DNA of 64,000 nt. Source: Ailurus styani. Its lineage: Eukaryota; Chordata; Mammalia; Carnivora; Ailuridae. Every line of letters starts with the position of its first letter. Position 1 is the stretch's first letter. The stretch lies in NCBI GenBank assembly GCA_002007465.1, contig LNAC01000163.1, forward strand, positions 1,593,270-1,657,269. Direction: 5' to 3'. The notes beneath the pieces are model-generated. The model made no database searches and was not told where the DNA came from. It saw nothing but the letters and a program-made list of their open reading frames with translations. Positions 59,103 to 64,000 of the stretch are shown here, piece after piece. The position numbers and the translations under genes are program-made.

Positions 59103-59287
59103 TTTTATTTTTTTAATATTTCATTTATTTATTTTAGAGAGAGAGGTCATGAGTGGGGGGAAGGGCAGAGGGAGAAGCAGGCTCCCTCCTGAGCAGGGTG
59201 CCTGACATGGGACTCCATCCCAGGACCGTGAGATCATGACCTGAGTGGACATCAGGGGCTTAACCCACTGAGCCACCCAGGTGACCT
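59103..59287 (-). repeat. older CAN-SINE, antisense
   Basis: ATTTCATTTATTTATTTTAG start, AAGCAGGCTCCCTCCTGAGC, ends CCACCCAGGTGACC. Confidence 0.88.
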
Positions 59288-59584
59288 GTCTTCAGCTTTA
59301 GATATTTGCTTCTATTAATTTTATGATCACTTTAACCTTTACATTTTTTCTACTCTCTCCTTCTGGAACTCCAAGTAAGAGAATTTTGGAGTTTCTGGAT
59401 GTATCTTCCATGAGTATTAAATTTTTCTCATACTTTTTTTTTTTATACCTCCCCCTGCTGTCCCCAGCTCCCCGTATTCTTGAAGAACTTTACAGTTGAA
59501 TTGTTCACCTCACTAATTTGTGCTTCAGCTGTGTCCAACTTGCTATTTAGCTTACCTCTTGGGTGTTATTTTGATGATCATTAT

Positions 59585-59995
59585 TTTTTTAAAAAGATTT
59601 TATTTATTAGGGCACTGGGTATTTCAGTGGGTTAAAGCCTCTGCCTTCGGCTCAGGTCATGATCTCAGGGTCCTGGGATCGAGGCCTACATCGGGCTCCC
59701 TGCTCACCAGGGAGCCTGCTTCCTCCTCTCTCTCTCTCTGCCTGCCTCTCTGCCTACTTGTGATCTCTCTCTCTGTCAAATAAATAAATAAATAAAATCT
59801 TTTAAAAATATTTTATTTATTTATTTGATACAGAGAGATGCAGTGAGAGAGGGAGCACAAACCAGGGGAGCGGGAGAGGGAGAAGCAGGCTCCCTGAGGA
59901 GCAGGCAGCCCAATGCAGGGCTCGATCCCAGGACCCTGGAATCATGACCTAAGCCAAAGGCAGATGCTTAACAACTGAGCCACCCTGGCACCCCT
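59585..59995 (-). repeat. CAN-SINE, antisense, split by a younger SINE
   Basis: Starts AAAAAGATTTTATTTATTAG and resumes after 59805 with ATTTTATTTATTTATTTGAT; ends CCACCCTGGCACCCC. TGAT(G/A)ATCATTATTTTT is duplicated outside it. Confidence 0.88.
59609..59805 (+). repeat. younger CAN-SINE nested in an antisense SINE
   Basis: GGGCACTGGGTATTTCAG head (shortened), expanded TAAA tail. Confidence 0.92.
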
Positions 59996-60059
59996 GATAA
60001 TCATTATTTTTACTTTTCCAATCAGCAATTGGGTTTGATTCCTTAAAGCCTGTTCTTAT

Positions 60060-60206
60060 TTTTCCCTTCAGCTTTATTGAGATATGATTGACAACACTGA
60101 ATAAATTTTAAGGTGTACAACTTGATGATTTGATATACATATATATTATGAAATGATGCACTATTAGTTTAGTTAACACATCCATCCATCACTTACATAC
60201 TTATCA

Positions 60207-60250
<44 letters not shown>

Positions 60251-60365
60251 AGAGCATCTATTCTTGTAGCAAATTCCAGGTATATAATACAGTGTTAGTA
60301 ACTATAGTCACCACGTTGTATATTATTCTGTTCTCATTTTACAGATAGATCAGTAGATCATCCTT
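60060..60365 (-). mobile_element. L1 3' UTR fragment, antisense, with (TG)n
   Basis: CAGCTTTATTGAGATATGAT, TAAGGTGTACAACTTGATGA, TTAGTAACTATAGTCACCAC; a (TG)n tract (60210-60246) has expanded inside it. Confidence 0.75.
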
Positions 60366-60448
60366 TCTTATTCCTGCTTTCACCTGGCCTTCATGAGCAC
60401 ACCCACATTCTGTGCAGAATACTGTCATTGTACTTAAAAAGCAGTATA

Positions 60449-60642
60449 AGGGCGCCTGGGTGGCTCAGTGGGTTAAGCCTTTGCCTTTGGCTTAGGTCAT
60501 GATCTCGGGGTCCTCGGATTGAGCCCCGCATCGGGCTCTCTGCTCAGCAGGGAGCCTGCTTCCTCCTCTCTCTCTGCCTGCCTCTCTGCCTACTTGTGAT
60601 CGCTCTCTCTGACCAAAAAAAAAAAAAAAAAAAAATCTCTAA
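60449..60642 (+). repeat. CAN-SINE
   Basis: GGGCGCCTGGGTGGCTCAG head, pure A tail; AAAAAGCAGTATAAG on both sides. Confidence 0.95.
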
Positions 60643-62442
60643 AAAGCAGTATAAGCCATTGGGATTAAGAACATCAACTTATCCCAGCACCACGTGGATA
60701 TTACTTTTTAGGATCTGATTTCAGCAAAATGAAACCTATGTCCTTCATGGTCTTCTATCAAGGCTTTCCTAGGATCTCAGCTTCCATCTTCATTATTTAG
60801 TTTCCCCTGTTATTTGGTTAGAAAAATCTAACAGTGGTTTAAACAATGGGCTAATTATTGTCTCTTATACAAAGAAACCCAAAGGAAGGATGGCTTTGGC
60901 TTACTCACCAGTCCAGCAGTGTCATGATGAACCAAATTCCTTCTGTCTTTCTGCTCTGCCATCCTTAACAGGTTAACTTATTCTCTGAAGCTAGCCCCCC
61001 TATTGTTCTAAGATGTTGATCACCGGCCCTGGTATCTCATGAAAAAGATCTCCCTTAGATTTCCTCATGTCTCAGTGGCCAAAACCGGGTCACATGTTCA
61101 TGCCTAAAGCAATCACAAGCAAGGGGAGGGAGACCACCATGACAGCTTAGATAGTCAAGACTTAACCTTATATGCCCAGCATCACTGAAGAACATGTCCA
61201 CTTGGCAGATGGTGAACAAAAATGAAATTCATTATTGGGAAGGTCTACTGAGTCGCCAATCAGCACAGTTTGTCCCATGTGTGTTTCCTATTCCTTCTAC
61301 TATGTTCACAACAAATGAAGATTGTGAGTTGGGGGAGGTGATTTTCTGGTTTCTAAAGCATTCCGAATGTTTTCTTGAACGTGTGGACCAAGATTGCTCT
61401 TGAATTGACCTGTCCATGCATTTTGATTTTCTAAGCTATGCTCTCTTTTCTTGTGTCCTTTGGCACACTGCAGATGTCCCTCTGGTTTAAATAAATATGT
61501 AAGACACTACATATCTTCCAATTTATGTGTAATTAGGAGTCCCAATATTTTCACTCTATAGTATTCCCTTTCTAGGCTGTTTAGGCAGTCTACCTTAAAG
61601 GGAAAGATTATGTGCCTTTGAATATGTGTAATTTGTAACAGAGGCAGTGCCTCAGTCTCTGGATTTCTTTATCCTTAAGGATGGCCACTCTACAGTTTCA
61701 TTATTAAGCCATGATCAAACATTCTTATCTAATCTTTTTTATGTGCTCTTCATGGATTACGGTTGCTTTTGGTAGAAAGTTACATTGGTTTCAAAACTCT
61801 GTGGCATGTACTCTTAGTAGCCTAACGTTCCTCCTTTCTAATAGTACCCAAGTGTGTCCTTGTGCTTCAGTGATTCTAGACTTACTCCGGCCCCCATAGG
61901 TGAGTGTTAAGTGGTGTACACCAATCATGTTGGTTTTTTTCCTTCATCCAGTGAGTAGTGTAGACACAGACACGTGACATAATTCTTGCCAATAGGATGT
62001 CAGAGACATCTGAAGAGAATGAAGATTGTCTGAAAGAGACATTCTGGAAATTTGGGGAAGACTTTCTAATCTTAAAAAGCAAAGAAGTGCAACTCTTCCC
62101 TTTGGATGTTGTTTTATCTTAATGCTGAGGGTAAACTGAGGCCAGCCTGAGGACAAAACCAACACACAAGGTCTGAGCCAAATGAGTGCAAAGAAGTGGA
62201 ACTGAGGCTCTAATTATGTTGTTTTCATGGATGCTTAACCTTTGGATTTCTTGTTACTGGATTAAATAAATTTCCTCATTTGTTAAAGCCATTTACATTG
62301 GGATTTCTGTTCTTTGCTACTGAAGACTATCACGATCACGGACACTTCCCTCAGCACAGCAGCCCGCCCTCTTCTGGATTTGGCTTGAGGCAGTGTAGAA
62401 GGACAACCTGCACAACCTAATTTTTTAAAAGAAAAGTGGGCG

Positions 62443-62642
62443 GGCGCCTGGGAGGCTCAGTGGGTTAAAGCCTCAGCCTTCGGCTCAGGTCATGATCTCA
62501 GGGTCCTGGGATCGAGGCCCGCATCGGGCTCTCTGCTCAGCAGGGAGCCTGCTTCCCCCCCTGTCTCTGCCTGCCTCTCTGCCTACTTGTGATCTCTCTC
62601 TCTCTATGTCAAATAAATAAATAAAATCTTAAAAAAAAAAGA
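62443..62642 (+). repeat. CAN-SINE
   Basis: GGGCGCCTGGGAGGCTCAG head; AGAAAAGTGGGC on both sides. Confidence 0.95.
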
Positions 62643-62874
62643 GAAGAAAAGTGGGCAAGATGAGTTAAAAATTAATAACCATCTGGAATTTCATGAGACA
62701 TTTCTTAGACTTTTAAAGTTTCATAAACTTGAATACACATTACCTGAGGACCACGTATTATTGCTAGAAGTGATTGCATTGTATTTCGTTTGTGGTGATG
62801 GGATAGTGGAAAGAAGAGAAACCTTCTATAGTAAGTAGAGTCACCTCTTGAGTAAGCCACCTATTTTGCAGAAA

Positions 62875-63065
62875 CACAGACACAAAAATGCTTATTGAAT
62901 TTTTACTGTGTACTAGAAACACTGCTAAAAGCTTTTCATGAGTCATTTAATTGAATCCTCACAATTTTTATGCCATACTTTACCCATTAATGCCCTCACT
63001 TTAATCTAGAAAACTATGAGGCTGGGAGTTTGGCTTGCATTATGATTCAGCTAGTCACCAGATAA
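62875..63065 (+). repeat. MIR-like
   Basis: ATGCTTATTGAATTTTTACT..TCATTTAATTGAATCCTCAC..AGCTAGTCACCAG. Confidence 0.65.
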
Positions 63066-63539
63066 GATACTGAGTTTGATTTTTAGCAATCTCAGCCCTG
63101 TGGCTACAGAAGATGAAGATCTTCTTCAGAGAGCACATAGAAACTTTCGGATCATTTATGGGGCACATACATTGGGAATTTAAATCCCTAAGTTCAACAT
63201 TTTTCCCCTACTTTGTCCAGTGACATTAGGAACAGCTAGCCACTCTCATTATAGTCATTAGTTTGCTAAAAACGTTCAGAAGTATCATACACAATGCCAC
63301 TCAGTGCCTTGCTTCTTATTAGTGGTTGATTACGAGTATTCAGTAGTGATATTTTGCATGTCCGTATTGCCAGATCATGCAATGGACTACTAGTGTTCTC
63401 TTTACTCCTTGAAATAGAGTCATTAACAACTCTGAATCTAATCAGAATAAAGAGCCAATTCCAGAAACCCCAAAACCCATGCAGAACACTCATCCTTGAA
63501 ATTCTGTTTCTTTAGAATGTTCTCAGGTCCAAAATCTGT

Positions 63540-63935
63540 ATTGGAGTTCTCCTGAGAAAGAGAACCAACATAATGTATATAAAGAAATTTATTACAGGGA
63601 ATTGGCTCATGCAATTATGGAGGCTGAGAAGTCCCAAGATCTGCAGTCAGCAAACTGGAAACCCAAGAGAGCTGATGGTGTAATTCTAACCTGAGTCTAA
63701 AAGGCCTGAGCACCACAAGAGCGAATAATAGTGTAACTTCTAGTCTGAAAGCTAACAGGGTTGAGATCCAGGAAGAACTGATGTTTCAATATGAATCTGA
63801 AGGCAGGAAGAGACCAATGTCTTAGCTCACAAAGTCAGGTGAGAGGAGTTCCCTCTCACGTGAGGGAAGACTAGTCTTTTTGTTCCATTCAGCTTTCAAT
63901 TTATTTGATGAGGGCCGCCCACCCTAGGGAGGGCT
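63540..63935 (-). repeat. old dispersed repeat, reverse copy
   Basis: GAGAAAGAGAACCAACATAA, AAATTTATTACAGGGAATTG, GCTCATGCAATTATGGAGGC, and GATGAGGGCCGCCCACCCTA; reverse orientation of the family at 2546-2905. Confidence 0.6.
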
Positions 63936-63942
63936 ACCTTCA

Positions 63943-63943
63943 T

Positions 63944-63999
<56 letters not shown>

Positions 64000-64000
64000 T
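63943..64000 (+). repeat. (CTTT)n microsatellite, cut by the window end
   Basis: At least 14 CTTT units running off the right end. Confidence 0.98.

Larger units (their letters stand above)
56053..64000. other. intergenic downstream of the BAAT/ACNAT-like gene
   Basis: No third BAAT-like exon found up to the window end. Repeats are listed; 57180-57650, 57900-58510 and 60660-61880 show nothing I can name. A clear AATAAA for the gene is not evident near the stop. Confidence 0.65.

Overview
The window is a piece of a carnivoran nuclear genome, most likely a mustelid (ferret/mink/otter type). The main evidence is about forty tRNA-Lys-derived CAN-SINEs (head GGGCGCCTGGGTGGCTCAG, CT-rich 3' part, then AAATAAATAAAATCTT and poly-A). 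Many have visible target-site duplications. The dominant 'GTTAAAGCCTCTGCC' subtype looks mustelid-like to me. Nothing prokaryotic or viral-replicative is present.

Gene order is ZNF189 (minus) - MRPL50 (plus) - a broken BAAT/ACNAT-family gene (plus) - an intact BAAT/ACNAT-family gene (plus). This is the inverse of the human chromosome 9q31 order BAAT-MRPL50-ZNF189-ALDOB. The ALDOB end would lie to the left of base 1, and I did not find it in the window.

Region by region: 1-6400 is intergenic, with old repeats, a Tigger1 remnant and one unassigned 80-codon ORF. 6432-18700 is ZNF189: a large zinc-finger exon, an approximately 9.7 kb intron, a KRAB exon and a short first exon. 18500-19650 is a GC-rich bidirectional promoter shared with MRPL50 and carries two ZNF143/Staf-like sites. 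19272-20894 is MRPL50 in two coding exons, encoding 159 aa. 20895-31576 is intergenic and repeat-rich. 31577-39454 is a three-coding-exon BAAT-like pseudogene with a 7-nt, a 1-nt and a 2-nt deletion, one in each exon, but good splice sites. 39455-52889 is intergenic and holds a fresh L1 3' end, LTR-like pieces and an inverted SINE pair. 52890-56052 is an intact 419-aa paralogue with a Ser-Asp-His triad and a C-terminal SKL peroxisomal signal. 56053-64000 is intergenic (L1 fragments, SINEs, microsatellites) and ends inside a CTTT microsatellite.

Functionally the genes are unrelated neighbours: a KRAB-zinc-finger repressor, a mitoribosomal large-subunit protein, and a peroxisomal acyl-CoA amino-acid acyltransferase/thioesterase cluster. 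The most interesting point is the cluster. The copy sitting where BAAT lies in human is dead, its paralogue is alive, and both have serine where human BAAT has its catalytic cysteine. I see no evidence of a wholly new type of system. Assembly defects occur at 10818-10902 (N gap) and 36301-36459 (N-joined duplicate).
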